This document shows positions 1 to 9,090 of a stretch of 64,000 nucleotides of DNA, piece after piece. The position numbers were made by a program, and so were the translations under genes. The stretch is from Streptomyces leeuwenhoekii (GTDB taxonomy: Bacteria > Actinomycetota > Actinomycetes > Streptomycetales > Streptomycetaceae): positions 1,178,001 to 1,242,000 of the forward strand of contig NZ_LN831790.1 in the NCBI RefSeq assembly GCF_001013905.1, given 5' to 3'. The number at the start of each line of letters is the position of its first letter. Within the stretch, counting starts at the first letter, position 1. Below the pieces are notes generated by a model, which had not been told where the DNA came from, did no database searches, and saw only the letters and a list, made by a program, of their open reading frames with translations.

Positions 1-2848
1 TGCGCGCGTAGGTGACCGTGGAACAGCGCACCGTGCCGCCGGGCGACTTCTCCTCCACCTGGTAGGGCAGGCCGTAGCTGTCGTAGGCGGTGGTCTCGGT
101 GGAGGTGCGCCAGGTCTCGCCCTTGACCCGTTCGCGGGTGAGGACCTTCTCCGGGCGGGTCATCCACGCCTCCAGCGGCGTGGTGCCGCTGCGGGTGCGG
201 GTGGCGGTCTTCACCGACCAGGGCGTGGTGACGGTGGCCGAGTCGATGGGCCCGCCGTCGGACTCGTAGGTGATCTGCTCCAGCAGCTGGCCCTGGTACT
301 GCGGCAGGTCCTGGAAGCTCGAGCCGTCGCTGGTGGTGACCGTCGAGGTGCGGGTGCCCGAGGGCAGTTTGTCGCCGTGCAGGCCGCGGAAGTAGCGGTG
401 CTCGGTGAGCTGCCTGACGTCCGTACCGCCGCCGATACGGGTACGCACCCGCTCGTAACCGCGGTACTGCGACCAGGTCCGGTGCTTGTTCTCGGTGAAC
501 TCGCTGTCGTCCCAGGCCCAGGCCGGGCTGCCCAGGTACTCGTAGGAGGTGACCTTGGACGGACTGTCGGTGACCAGGTCCTGCTCACTGACCTGCGTGA
601 CGACGTACTTGTGGAACCAGTCCTTGACCGGCGCCAGCGCACCCTTGGGCGTCCAGTACTGCGGATAGCAGCGCAGGGTGTTCGACTCCGGCGAGGCCGG
701 CATCTTCCGCGGCTCCAGCGCCTGGCACTCACGCGCCGAGTACGACACCGCGATCCGCCCACCGGTCTCCGTGTCGATGGCGTGGATGCGGTAACGCGAG
801 AACGGCGGCAGGCCCTCCACCCCGTCGACGCGGTTGTCCATCTGGGTGCCGGAGAAGGTGACCTTCGGCATGGCGGCGGTGGCTCCGGCGCGGTGGCCGG
901 TGCGGGTGATGGAGTCCAGCCACAGGGCCGGCGAGGTGCCGTCACCGGTGGCCGGGTAGGACTGCTCCAGCGTCCAGGAGTCGACGGTGTTCAGGGCGGT
1001 GCCCGAGAGCACCTGGGTGGTGATCTTCGTCAGGCGCTTGGTGGTCCAGAACGTCGGGGAGTACTTGTCGGTGCACTTGGCACCGGCCGCGCACTCCTGG
1101 TCCAGCGGCACATCCGGCCAGTACTTGGCGTTGGCGGCCGTCCGCTTGGACTCCGCGCAGTCGAACGCCGTGCTGGGGATGCAGCGCTCGGCGGTGGTGA
1201 AGGAGACCCGGCCCGCGGGCAGGACACCGAACAGCTTGTCCGAGCGCAGACCGTAGTCGATCCGGGCGAGCTGCGCGGCCCGCACGTAGGAGGCCGGCTG
1301 ATCGGCCTTCATGTTCTGCCCGTAGTGGTTGGTCTCCTTGGTCCACCACAGCGTCATGGCGTCACCGAGCGGATCGACGACGTAGTCCAGGTTCCAGCGG
1401 TAGACCTGCGCGCAGTCGGAGTCGGTGAACGCCGTGGCGTGGCAGGGCTCGCCGGGGTGGTTGCCGAAGACCGGCACGGTGAGCGCGGAGTTGGTGACCG
1501 TGCCCTCCGGGGCGCCGGGCAGCTTGTTCAGGCCGAAGTGGTACTGGGTGCCGTCGGTGGTGGTCAGAACCCAGTGCTCGCCGCCGTGTCCGCCGTTGGC
1601 CGCGCCGGTCTTGCGCTGCAGGCGCGAGCCGTCGTCGTCGGCCGGCCGCCACTCGTCGGTGCCGTCCTTCTTGACCAGCTCGGTGGTGCTGCCGCCCAGC
1701 GACATCACCACATGGTCCGAGCCCCAGCACAGATCACCGCTGTCACCGGTGTTGTTGGGCTTGACCCCGCCGACCTCGCCCTTGTCGTCGGAGCAGGAAC
1801 GGAAACGGCGCTCGATGTAGCCCGGCTCGTAGTCCCAGCCCTCGGCGATCCAGGAGGACTGCGCGTTGGTGGAGGCGGTACGGCCGTCCACGGCCTGCGA
1901 GGAGTAGGACAGCTCGACCTCGGGCTGCGGGCCGCCGGGCACCTCGGGCGCCTCGATGGGATACGTCCAGGCGAAGCCGCCGGAGGAGGAACCGGCCATC
2001 CAGGAACCCGACGGCGACAGCGACGTCGCCTCGTGGCTGCCGCCGGGACCGGAAGCGGCCGCGGTCGCCGCCAGCACCGTCGGAGCACCGGCCGGGGCCA
2101 GATCGACCGTGGCACTCACCGTCCTGGCCACCGGGTCGTTCACACCGGGCAGCTCGGTGACCGTGCGGCAGCCCGCCTTGCCCGGCGTGGTCAGCGCGCA
2201 GGCCGGCATCCGCACCAGGCGCAGCCGGGAGGCCCAGTCACCGCCGTAGGTGTCCTTGAACGAGGAGTAGTCCAGCTCGACGTCGACGGAGCCGGACGCG
2301 GCCGGCGCGGTGGCGCCGGTGGCGGGCTCGGCGGTCAGCAGCAGACCCTGCACACCCGCCTTGCGGGCGGTGGCCATGTCCTTGACCTGCACCCGCACCG
2401 CGCTGCCCGGCGCGGCCGGGGCCCGCTTGGCGGCGCGGCCGGTGACCCGCACACCGTCCCGCTTGCCGATCGTCCCGGCCTTGCGGATACGCACCGGACT
2501 CGTGCGCACCCCGGCCGCCTCCCCCGCGCCGGAGCCCGACAGCAGCGGCGCCCGCCCGGCCCTCTCGCCCCCGCCGCCGGTCACCTGCGTGGTGAAGCTC
2601 TGCGAGGACACCGTGCCCGCGGTGGGCCGCCAGTCGACAGCGGCGTCGTTACGGATCCCGGGACGCTTCTTGGTGAAGTCGCGGCCCGGCACGGACGGTT
2701 CCCGCTTCACGTCCGGGACCCTGCTGCTCCCGGAAGCGGCACTGGCGTCGTCGGGGATCAGCCCGACGAACATCACCATGCCGACGAACAGGGACACGGA
2801 TCTGTGCCAATGCCCCAAATACCTCAGTTGCCTTATGAATTGGTCCAC
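1..2848 (-). CDS. RHS/YD-repeat family secreted protein, N-terminal part (runs off left edge)
   Basis: About 949 codons are visible on the minus strand and the frame stays open to base 1, so the C-terminal toxin or shell part lies outside. The GTG start is preceded at 8 bases by GGAGG. The N terminus has arginines, a hydrophobic stretch (SLFVGMVMFVGLI) and a cleavage-like ASAA, so export is expected. Further in are the phrases VELSYSSQAVDGRTAS, IAEGWDYEPGYIERR and DGTQYHFGLNKLPG, which are typical of actinobacterial RHS/wall-associated proteins (known family), followed by Y/D-rich segments such as YDSYGLPYQVEEKS near the edge. Such proteins form large shells and often carry a variable C-terminal toxin; no toxin can be seen here. 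It is divergent from the FG-GAP protein gene. A long frame on the opposite strand is antisense and non-coding. Confidence 0.85.
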   Translation of the reverse strand, partial: MDQFIRQLRYLGHWHRSVSLFVGMVMFVGLIPDDASAASGSSRVPDVKREPSVPGRDFTKKRPGIRNDAAVDWRPTAGTVSSQSFTTQVTGGGGERAGRAPLLSGSGAGEAAGVRTSPVRIRKAGTIGKRDGVRVTGRAAKRAPAAPGSAVRVQVKDMATARKAGVQGLLLTAEPATGATAPAASGSVDVELDYSSFKDTYGGDWASRLRLVRMPACALTTPGKAGCRTVTELPGVNDPVARTVSATVDLAPAGAPTVLAATAAASGPGGSHEATSLSPSGSWMAGSSSGGFAWTYPIEAPEVPGGPQPEVELSYSSQAVDGRTASTNAQSSWIAEGWDYEPGYIERRFRSCSDDKGEVGGVKPNNTGDSGDLCWGSDHVVMSLGGSTTELVKKDGTDEWRPADDDGSRLQRKTGAANGGHGGEHWVLTTTDGTQYHFGLNKLPGAPEGTVTNSALTVPVFGNHPGEPCHATAFTDSDCAQVYRWNLDYVVDPLGDAMTLWWTKETNHYGQNMKADQPASYVRAAQLARIDYGLRSDKLFGVLPAGRVSFTTAERCIPSTAFDCAESKRTAANAKYWPDVPLDQECAAGAKCTDKYSPTFWTTKRLTKITTQVLSGTALNTVDSWTLEQSYPATGDGTSPALWLDSITRTGHRAGATAAMPKVTFSGTQMDNRVDGVEGLPPFSRYRIHAIDTETGGRIAVSYSARECQALEPRKMPASPESNTLRCYPQYWTPKGALAPVKDWFHKYVVTQVSEQDLVTDSPSKVTSYEYLGSPAWAWDDSEFTENKHRTWSQYRGYERVRTRIGGGTDVRQLTEHRYFRGLHGDKLPSGTRTSTVTTSDGSSFQDLPQYQGQLLEQITYESDGGPIDSATVTTPWSVKTATRTRSGTTPLEAWMTRPEKVLTRERVKGETWRTSTETTAYDSYGLPYQVEEKSPGGTVRCSTVTYAR

Positions 2849-3079
2849 AAAGGGGACCTCCCCCCTCACCCTGATCCGGCCAACGCGCCTACGTGGCCGG
2901 GCGAATAACGATCAGACAGTAGGCACCCGCGATCAACTCGGCAAGCAAAGAATGTGCAACGAGTCAAGCTAGACCCGCCTTACGACCGGAAAAGCCTTTC
3001 TCAAGGTCGTGTACTGTTCGCCCGACACTTTGGCCCGCTGACACGGGCTCACATGCCAACGATCCGGGGGGATGCGCGC
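2849..3079. promoter_or_regulatory. Divergent promoter region between RHS and FG-GAP genes
   Basis: This 231-base spacer is clearly less G+C-rich than its neighbours and holds both ribosome binding sites at its ends. A TACTGT hexamer near 3012 could be a -10 element for the rightward gene, but no confident -35 partner was found. Confidence 0.4.
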
Positions 3080-6000
3080 ATGCACGACACAGGCCGAAGA
3101 CGGCGCCGCGGTGGACGCTTCCTGCGAGGCGCACTGGTGGCGGCCCTCGCCGGCGGAACACTCGGACTGACACCGCCGACGGCCACGGCGGCCGATCCGG
3201 CACCGGTCGCCCGGGACGCCGAGGAGCAGGCGCTCCAGCAGGCGGCCCGGACCGGTGAGCCGGTCGAGGTGGTCTCCGCCCGCACCGAGACGAGCGAGAC
3301 CCACGCCCTGCCCAACGGTAATCTCCGTCACACCCAGCACACCCTTCCCGTCCGCGTGAAACGCGAGGGCGAGTGGCTGCCGGTGGACACCACCCTCACC
3401 GAGGCGGCCGGCCGTGTCGCGCCCAGGGCGGCATCCGGCAACGTGACGTTCTCCGCCGGAGGCGACACCCGTCTGGTCACCCTCGTCGACCAGGGCCGCA
3501 CCCTCTCCCTGACCTGGCCCGAGCCGCTGCCCGAGCCCGCGCTGGAAGGCTCCGTCGCCACCTACCGCGAGGTCTTCCCCGGCGTCGACCTGGCCGTGCA
3601 GGCCAGCGTGGACGGCTTCAGCCAGGCCCTCATCGTCAAGACACCCGAAGCCGCCGCCCAGCCCGCGCTGGACCGCATCGACTTCGGCCTGCGCGCCGAC
3701 GGCCTGGAACTGCGCCAGGACGCCGAGACCGGCTCGCTGCGCGCGGTCAACCCGGCCGGGCAGACCGTCTTCGCCTCCTCGACCGCCCGCATGTGGGACT
3801 CCTCCGGCTCCGAGCCGACTCCCCCGACGGCCGAACGGACGGCGACCCGGACGCTGAGCACGGCCACCGCCACCGCAGCCGACGCGGCGGCCGAGGAGAC
3901 CTCCGGCACGCCCACCCCGCTCACGCCCGGCACCAAGAGCAGCGAGGTCGGCGTCCGCATCGGCGACGGCCGGGTCTCGCTGACGCCGGACCAGGAGCTG
4001 CTGGAGTCGCCGGACACCGAGTACCCCGTCTACATCGACCCGCGGATGACCGGTACCCGCGAGGCGTGGACCATCGCCTACAAGCCGCACCCGACCAGCA
4101 GCTACTGGAACGGCACCGGCTGGGGCGGCGGCACCACCAGCGAGGCCCGCGTCGGCTACGAGTCGTCCACCGGCGGCACGGCCCGCTCCTTCTTCCGGGT
4201 GGGCTCCACGTTCCTCGCCGGTGTCAAGGTGATCGACGCCCAGTTCCAGATCACCGAGACCCACTCCTGGTCCTGCACGCCCAAGCCGGTGGAGCTGTAC
4301 CTGACCGGGTCCATCAGCTCCTCGACCACGTGGAGCAACCAGCCGACGTGGAAGACCCGGCAGGACAGCAAGGACTACGCCCACGGCAACGAGTCGTTCG
4401 GCTGCCCCGACAAGGCCGTCGACTTCGACGCCACCGACGCCGCGGTCAAGGCCGCGGCCGGCAAGTGGTCGAACGTCACCTTCGGCCTGCGCGCCCCGCA
4501 GACCGCCGAGGACAACAAGGACGAGTACAGCTGGAAGAAGTTCAAGCCGGACGCCAAGCTCATCGTCGAGTTCAACCGCCTGCCCAAGGCGCCGTGGGCG
4601 CTGGACACCGTGCCCAGCACCAAGGTCGGCGCGACCGAGTGCGGCAACGGTTCCTCGTACGTCACCGTCGGCAACACCGACGTGACGCTGACCGCGCAGG
4701 TCTGGGACCCGGACGGCGGCAAGGTGAACGTCCAGTTCCACCTGTGGCCCACCGGCAAGCACGACGTGGCCCCGGGCATCATCTTCAACCAACGGGTGCA
4801 GGTCACCGTCATCAGCACCGACTCGCGGGGCGCCCAGGCCCGCATCACGGTGCCGAAGGCCCTGCTCGCCCAGTACAAGAGCGCGAGCAACGGGCAGTTC
4901 TCCTGGAAGGCCCAGGCGGAGGACGTCACCGACTCCTCGTTCGCCTCCGACTGGACACCCACGCAGGGCGCTCCCGGCTGCCGCTTCGGCTTCGACCCGG
5001 ACGCCCCGACGGTGATGCCGTCCGTCGCCACGGCGGACGGCCAGTACCCCGAGACGACCGCCGCCTCCGGGCCGGTCGAGGGTGCGCTGGCCCGCACCGA
5101 GGGCGAGTTCGAGTTCGGCGCCAACGGGGTGACGGACACCGTCGAGTACCTGTGGGGCCTGGACCGCACACCGCCGAGCAACTCGGTCAAGCCGGCCGTC
5201 AAGGGCGGCTCCGTGAAGCAGAAGATCACGCCGCTCACACCCGGCCCGCACACCCTCTACGTCCGGTCCGTGGACGCGGGCGGCAACCCCGGCCCCGTCT
5301 ATCCGTACCGCTTCTACGTGAAGAGCCCCGGCGTCATGGACAAGCCGGGCGACGTCAACGGTGACGGCAATCCCGACCTGTTCGCCGTGGACGGCAGCAA
5401 CAACCTCCGGCTCTACGGCGGCACCGGCGGCGGGCGGGTGGCCACCATGATCCCGCTCGGCTCCGGCGGCGGCTGGGGAGGTGCGCTGCTGACCCATCGC
5501 GGCGACTGGACCGAGGACTTCTACGAGGACCTGGTGGCCCGCCGCTCCGACGGCAAGCTGTGGCTCTACCCGAACAACGGCCAGGGCGAGTTCACCGAGG
5601 ACACCAAGCAGCAGGTCTACGTCTTCCCGGACCCGGAGACCGATGTCGCGACCGACACGGCGGCCATCAAGCAGATCGTCTCCGTCGGCGACATCACCCC
5701 CAACGCGGAGGCGTACAACCCCGACTTCGTCGCGGTCATCGGCGACCAGCTCTGGTTCCTGCCCGGCTACACGGGCGGCACGGTGGAGTCGGGCTACCTG
5801 ATCGGCAACTCCGGCTGGGGCGGGATGCAGCTCGGCTCCCCGGGCGACGTCGACGGCGACGGCTTCGTCGACCTCGTCGCCCGGAACACCGCCACCGGCG
5901 ACGTCTGGCTGTACCACGGCCGCAGCCGGGGCGACGCCGACGGCGACGGCGTACCGGACGGCGGCACCGACCCGGCGTCCCTGGGCGCTCCGGCCTACCG

Positions 6001-6211
6001 CACGGCGTACGCCACGGGGTGGACGACGACCGCCCGTCCGCTGATCACCGCGAGCGGCGACTCGGACGGCGACGGCGTCCCGGACCTGTGGACGACGACG
6101 TCGAACACCTCGGCGGGGCTGGAGTTCCTGCCGGGCCGCAAGACCGGCCTGGTGGGTGCGCCCACGGTCGTGGGAGGCACCGGATGGCAGACGATCAAGG
6201 CCATCTCCTGA
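3080..6211 (+). CDS. Secreted protein with DNRLRE-like and FG-GAP (VCBS) repeats
   Basis: The 1043-residue protein starts at ATG 3080, nine bases after a GGGGGG tract; the in-frame ATGs further upstream lack a binding site and would spoil the signal peptide. The N terminus (MHDTGRRRRRGG, then a hydrophobic run ending PTATAA) is a twin-arginine-like or Sec signal. Residues about 330-500 resemble the DNRLRE surface domain (SEARVGYESSTGGTARSFF). The last 260 residues hold several calcium-binding FG-GAP/VCBS units with D-x-D-G-D cores: DVNGDGNPDLFAVDG, DVDGDGFVDLVARN and DSDGDGVPDLWTT. This suggests an extracellular beta-propeller. Many actinobacteria carry similar proteins beside RHS genes, so a joint surface role with the divergent gene is an inference. 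No catalytic motif was found. Confidence 0.85.
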   Translation: MHDTGRRRRRGGRFLRGALVAALAGGTLGLTPPTATAADPAPVARDAEEQALQQAARTGEPVEVVSARTETSETHALPNGNLRHTQHTLPVRVKREGEWLPVDTTLTEAAGRVAPRAASGNVTFSAGGDTRLVTLVDQGRTLSLTWPEPLPEPALEGSVATYREVFPGVDLAVQASVDGFSQALIVKTPEAAAQPALDRIDFGLRADGLELRQDAETGSLRAVNPAGQTVFASSTARMWDSSGSEPTPPTAERTATRTLSTATATAADAAAEETSGTPTPLTPGTKSSEVGVRIGDGRVSLTPDQELLESPDTEYPVYIDPRMTGTREAWTIAYKPHPTSSYWNGTGWGGGTTSEARVGYESSTGGTARSFFRVGSTFLAGVKVIDAQFQITETHSWSCTPKPVELYLTGSISSSTTWSNQPTWKTRQDSKDYAHGNESFGCPDKAVDFDATDAAVKAAAGKWSNVTFGLRAPQTAEDNKDEYSWKKFKPDAKLIVEFNRLPKAPWALDTVPSTKVGATECGNGSSYVTVGNTDVTLTAQVWDPDGGKVNVQFHLWPTGKHDVAPGIIFNQRVQVTVISTDSRGAQARITVPKALLAQYKSASNGQFSWKAQAEDVTDSSFASDWTPTQGAPGCRFGFDPDAPTVMPSVATADGQYPETTAASGPVEGALARTEGEFEFGANGVTDTVEYLWGLDRTPPSNSVKPAVKGGSVKQKITPLTPGPHTLYVRSVDAGGNPGPVYPYRFYVKSPGVMDKPGDVNGDGNPDLFAVDGSNNLRLYGGTGGGRVATMIPLGSGGGWGGALLTHRGDWTEDFYEDLVARRSDGKLWLYPNNGQGEFTEDTKQQVYVFPDPETDVATDTAAIKQIVSVGDITPNAEAYNPDFVAVIGDQLWFLPGYTGGTVESGYLIGNSGWGGMQLGSPGDVDGDGFVDLVARNTATGDVWLYHGRSRGDADGDGVPDGGTDPASLGAPAYRTAYATGWTTTARPLITASGDSDGDGVPDLWTTTSNTSAGLEFLPGRKTGLVGAPTVVGGTGWQTIKAIS

Positions 6212-6225
6212 CCGTGTGACCGAGA

Positions 6226-6252
6226 CGGCCGCTCCCCCGCCGGGGGCGGCCG
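6226..6252 (+). terminator. Hairpin after FG-GAP gene
   Basis: CGGCCGC-T-CCCC pairs with GGGGGCGGCCG around a short loop, 15 bases after the stop codon. One bulged base; no T-tract, as is usual in Streptomyces. Confidence 0.6.
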
Positions 6253-6316
6253 CCTCGTCCTTCCCCTCCGCCGGCCGCGGGCGCTCAGGAAGCGACCGCG
6301 GCCCTCTCATCAAGGA

Positions 6317-7471
6317 GTGATCCCGATCCTCGGAGCCCACCGGCGCCTGTGCGCCGCCCTTCTGCTCGCGTGTGCGGCGGTCCTGCCGGGCCCCGGCACC
6401 GCGGCCGCGGCGGACGCCGCCCCGATCACCACGGGAGCGGTGTTCAACAATCCCAAGGGGACCAGCGCGGAGCAGAACGCCGTCAAGAACCACATCATCG
6501 GTGCGATCGGCAACACCCAGAGCGGACGGCTGATCCGTGCCGCCCTGTACGCCGTGACGGACCAGGGCTACACGGACGCCCTGCTGGCCGCCCACGCCCG
6601 AGGGGTGGGCGTCCGGGTGGTGCTCGACGCGTCGTACAGCGACTCGGCCGCCGCGCGGAGCCTGATCGCCGGGCTGGGAACGGACGAGTCCGCCGGTTCC
6701 TGGGTCCACGTCTGCGCCACCGGCGGCGCCTGTGTGGCGACCGGCGGCACCAACGCCATCAACCACAACAAGTTCTTCACCTTCTCCCGTGTCGGCGACG
6801 CGGGCGTGGCGGAGGACGTGGTCATCCAGACGTCGGCGAACCAGACCCCGGTCAACGTCGCCAAGTACTGGAACAACGCCTACACCCGGGTCGGCAACAC
6901 CGAGCTGTACACGGCGTACGCGGGGTACTTCGACGACCTGGTGGCGGAGCGCAAGAGCGACGACTACTACACCAGCGCCAAGGTCGGGACGGAGAAGTAC
7001 TACTTCTTCCCGCAGAGGACCGGGGACATCGTCGTCGACATCCTCCGCAACGTCTCGTGCACCGGCAACACCACGGTCGGCACGGGCACGCACAAGTCCA
7101 TCGTGCGGGTGGCCGCCTTCGCGCTGCACCGTGACGAGGTCGCCGACGCCCTGGCCTCCCTGGCCGCCCAGGGATGCTCGGTCCAGGTGGTGTACGCCAA
7201 CAGCAACGACGCGGCCGGCCTCGGCGGGCGCGCCAACCTGACGCTGAGGCAGCTCAACGCCGACGGCTACCTGGTGCACTCCAAGTACCTGCTGGTCGAG
7301 GGCAATTACGCCGGCCACCCCGACACCAAGTGGACCTTCACCGGCTCGCACAACCTGGACTACTCGTCCCTGCGCGACAACGACGAGGCGCTGCTGCGTG
7401 TCGAGGGCGCCACGACGCACGACGCCTACGCCCGCAACTTCGCCGCCCTGCTCGCCCAGGCCGCCGGGTGA
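6317..7471 (+). CDS. Secreted phospholipase D-like protein
   Basis: The 384-residue protein has a Sec-type signal (LCAALLLACAAVLPGPGTAAAADA). Two HxK halves of the PLD superfamily are visible: NAINHNKFFTFS near residue 150 and GYLVHSKYLLVEG near residue 320. Each is followed by a substrate-loop-like segment (QTSANQTP and FTGSHNLD). These form the two-histidine active site that cleaves or transfers phosphodiesters (family knowledge). The substrate could be phospholipid or nucleic acid. The start is odd: AAGGAG at 6312-6317 touches the GTG directly, and no ATG, GTG or TTG at better spacing is in frame, so initiation may be weak or the start may be non-standard. Confidence 0.85.
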   Translation: MIPILGAHRRLCAALLLACAAVLPGPGTAAAADAAPITTGAVFNNPKGTSAEQNAVKNHIIGAIGNTQSGRLIRAALYAVTDQGYTDALLAAHARGVGVRVVLDASYSDSAAARSLIAGLGTDESAGSWVHVCATGGACVATGGTNAINHNKFFTFSRVGDAGVAEDVVIQTSANQTPVNVAKYWNNAYTRVGNTELYTAYAGYFDDLVAERKSDDYYTSAKVGTEKYYFFPQRTGDIVVDILRNVSCTGNTTVGTGTHKSIVRVAAFALHRDEVADALASLAAQGCSVQVVYANSNDAAGLGGRANLTLRQLNADGYLVHSKYLLVEGNYAGHPDTKWTFTGSHNLDYSSLRDNDEALLRVEGATTHDAYARNFAALLAQAAG

Positions 7472-7563
7472 GCCTGTCCACCTCACAGGATCGGCAGCGG
7501 GCGGCCGGCACGTCCTGGTGGTAGTCGGCCATGGCAGGTGATCTGTAAGCGCCGGTGGCTTCG

Positions 7564-7994
7564 ATGGTCGGTGCGGCTGTGGGAGGTGGGCTGACGTATC
7601 TCACCCAGCGCACGACGCAGCGGGCGGCCGACCGGGCCGAGTAACGACGACGGGCAGCGGCACTGGCGGAGGAGCGACGCGCCGAGCACATCAGGACCGT
7701 GCTGGAGTTCGTCCGGTGTGCCCTGGAGGCCGAGGCGTCGCACACGCACGGCCGTCCCGGTGGGAGGTCGGTGACGAGTGGTACCCGACGGCCCGGCCGG
7801 CGATGGACGGCCTGCGCATCGCCGAGAACGGCGTCCAACTGCTGTGCGCCTCCGGCCTTCACGCACCGGCGACCGCCTACGCCCGCGCCTTGAATCAGGC
7901 GGTCTGGCAGGAGAGCGACGGGACCGACCTCGCCGAGCGCCTGGAGCCGTTCGAGGCGGAGTTCCTCGCCGGAGCCCGCCGCGGCCTGAGCTGA
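7564..7994 (+). pseudogene. Broken gene for a small coiled-coil-like protein (stop plus frameshift)
   Basis: From ATG 7564 the frame reads MVGAAVGGGLTYLTQRTTQ, a short hydrophobic stretch followed by a charged helix, and hits TAA at 7642. The same frame continues with coding-like sequence (RRRAAALAEERRAEHIRTV, then LEFVRCALEAEASHTHGRPGG). The good frame then moves to another phase near 7765 (WEVGDEWYPTARPAMDGL) and ends at 7994 with EFLAGARRGLS. The joined product, about 143 residues, would be an N-terminally anchored helical protein of a type common in Streptomyces. The stop and frameshift could be real decay or sequence error. Function unknown. Confidence 0.6.
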
Positions 7995-8052
7995 CACCGC
8001 AGGTCACAGCCACTCACCGAGGTGCGGCGATCGGCCCGCCTCGGTGGTGGGC

Positions 8053-9090
8053 TCAGGAGTCCTCGTCCGTACGGTCTTCGGGGGACCGTTCTTCGAGGAC
8101 GCGGGCGAGGGCCGAGGCGACGAGGGCGACGGTGCGGTCGTCGTCATGGGCCAGTTGGCGCAGGACCTGCCGCGCGGCGGTTCCCCCGAGCTCGACCAGC
8201 GCCTGGGTGAGGCGGATCCGCGTCGCGGAGTCCGCGGCGGGCACGGCGAGCTCGTCGACCAGGGCGGCCGTGATGCGGTCCGCCCACACGGGGTCCTGGG
8301 ACAGCGTTCCGAGCGCCTCCGCCGCGTCCACGTCGCGGGAGCCCTCGACCACCATGCCGACGAGTGCGGGCACGGCCGCGGCCGCGCCCTGCCTGCCCAG
8401 CGCCAGAGCGGCGTGCCCGCGCACCTGGGGGTCCGGATCCGCGAGGGTCTCCTCGAGCACCTCGGTCGCCCCCGGCGCCTCGGGCATCCCGGCGATCGCC
8501 AGCACCGCGCGCCGCCGGATGTCGACGTCCGCCGACTGCGCGCCGGCGGCCAGTGCCGCCACTCCGTCACCGCCCGATCGGGCCAGCGCCCAGCGCAGGG
8601 CGCCCGCGACGACGGGGTCGGATTCGGCCAGGACCGCCCCGGCCAGCAGCTCGGCGGGGACCGACCGGCCCTCCGGCCGCGCCAGCACGGCCTGCTGTCT
8701 GCGCGCGGCACTGGCCGAGTCGAGTTCCCGCATGAGTTCGACCGTGCGCAGGACGTCCTGCCAGTCGCCGGGCGCCGACGCGTCGATCGCACGGAGCCGC
8801 TCGAGCAGCTCACGTTCCCGCGCCAGACGCTCCTCCGTCCACCGGATGAGGTCGCTGACCAGGGCGGACGGCGCGAAGGCCGGGTCCTGAAGGGCGCGCC
8901 CGATCTGCTTGAGCGAGAGCCCGAGCGACCGCAGGCTCTCCACGTGGAAGATCCTGCGGACGTCCTCGGCGGAGTACTCGCGGTAGCCGCCGACGGTGCG
9001 GCCCGTCGGCCGCACCAGCCCCAGGGCGTCATAGTGCCGGAGCATCCGGGTGCTCACCCCGGAGCGGCGGGCCACCTCGCCGATCAGCAA
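8053..9090 (-). CDS. MerR-family regulator fused to HEAT repeats
   Basis: Residues 1-70 form a MerR-type winged helix (LIGEVARRSGVSTRMLRHYD, then GYREYSAEDVRRI), which binds DNA dyads inside long-spacer promoters. Residues about 75-130 are a dimerisation helix (WTEERLARERELLERLRAI). The remaining 200 residues are alanine-rich HEAT-like repeats (DIRRRAVLAIAGMPEAPG, PQVRGHAALALGRQGAAA) in place of a drug-binding domain. The start is TTG; its first codon overlaps the last codons of the upstream HEAT gene by 7 bases, so the two are translationally coupled. The HEAT solenoid probably senses a protein partner or DNA state. A MerR-type dyad lies in front of the operon, so autoregulation is likely (inference). 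Confidence 0.85.
   Translation of the reverse strand: MLIGEVARRSGVSTRMLRHYDALGLVRPTGRTVGGYREYSAEDVRRIFHVESLRSLGLSLKQIGRALQDPAFAPSALVSDLIRWTEERLARERELLERLRAIDASAPGDWQDVLRTVELMRELDSASAARRQQAVLARPEGRSVPAELLAGAVLAESDPVVAGALRWALARSGGDGVAALAAGAQSADVDIRRRAVLAIAGMPEAPGATEVLEETLADPDPQVRGHAALALGRQGAAAAVPALVGMVVEGSRDVDAAEALGTLSQDPVWADRITAALVDELAVPAADSATRIRLTQALVELGGTAARQVLRQLAHDDDRTVALVASALARVLEERSPEDRTDEDS

Noticed and set aside
377..2908. Very long open frame on the plus strand opposite the RHS gene
   Set aside because: Its product is low-complexity Gly/Arg/Val-rich text typical of antisense reading in high-GC DNA; the minus strand encodes a convincing signal peptide and RHS sequence.
2969..7486. Minus-strand frame of about 1500 codons across the FG-GAP and phospholipase-D genes
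   Set aside because: Antisense to two well-supported genes and without recognisable domains.
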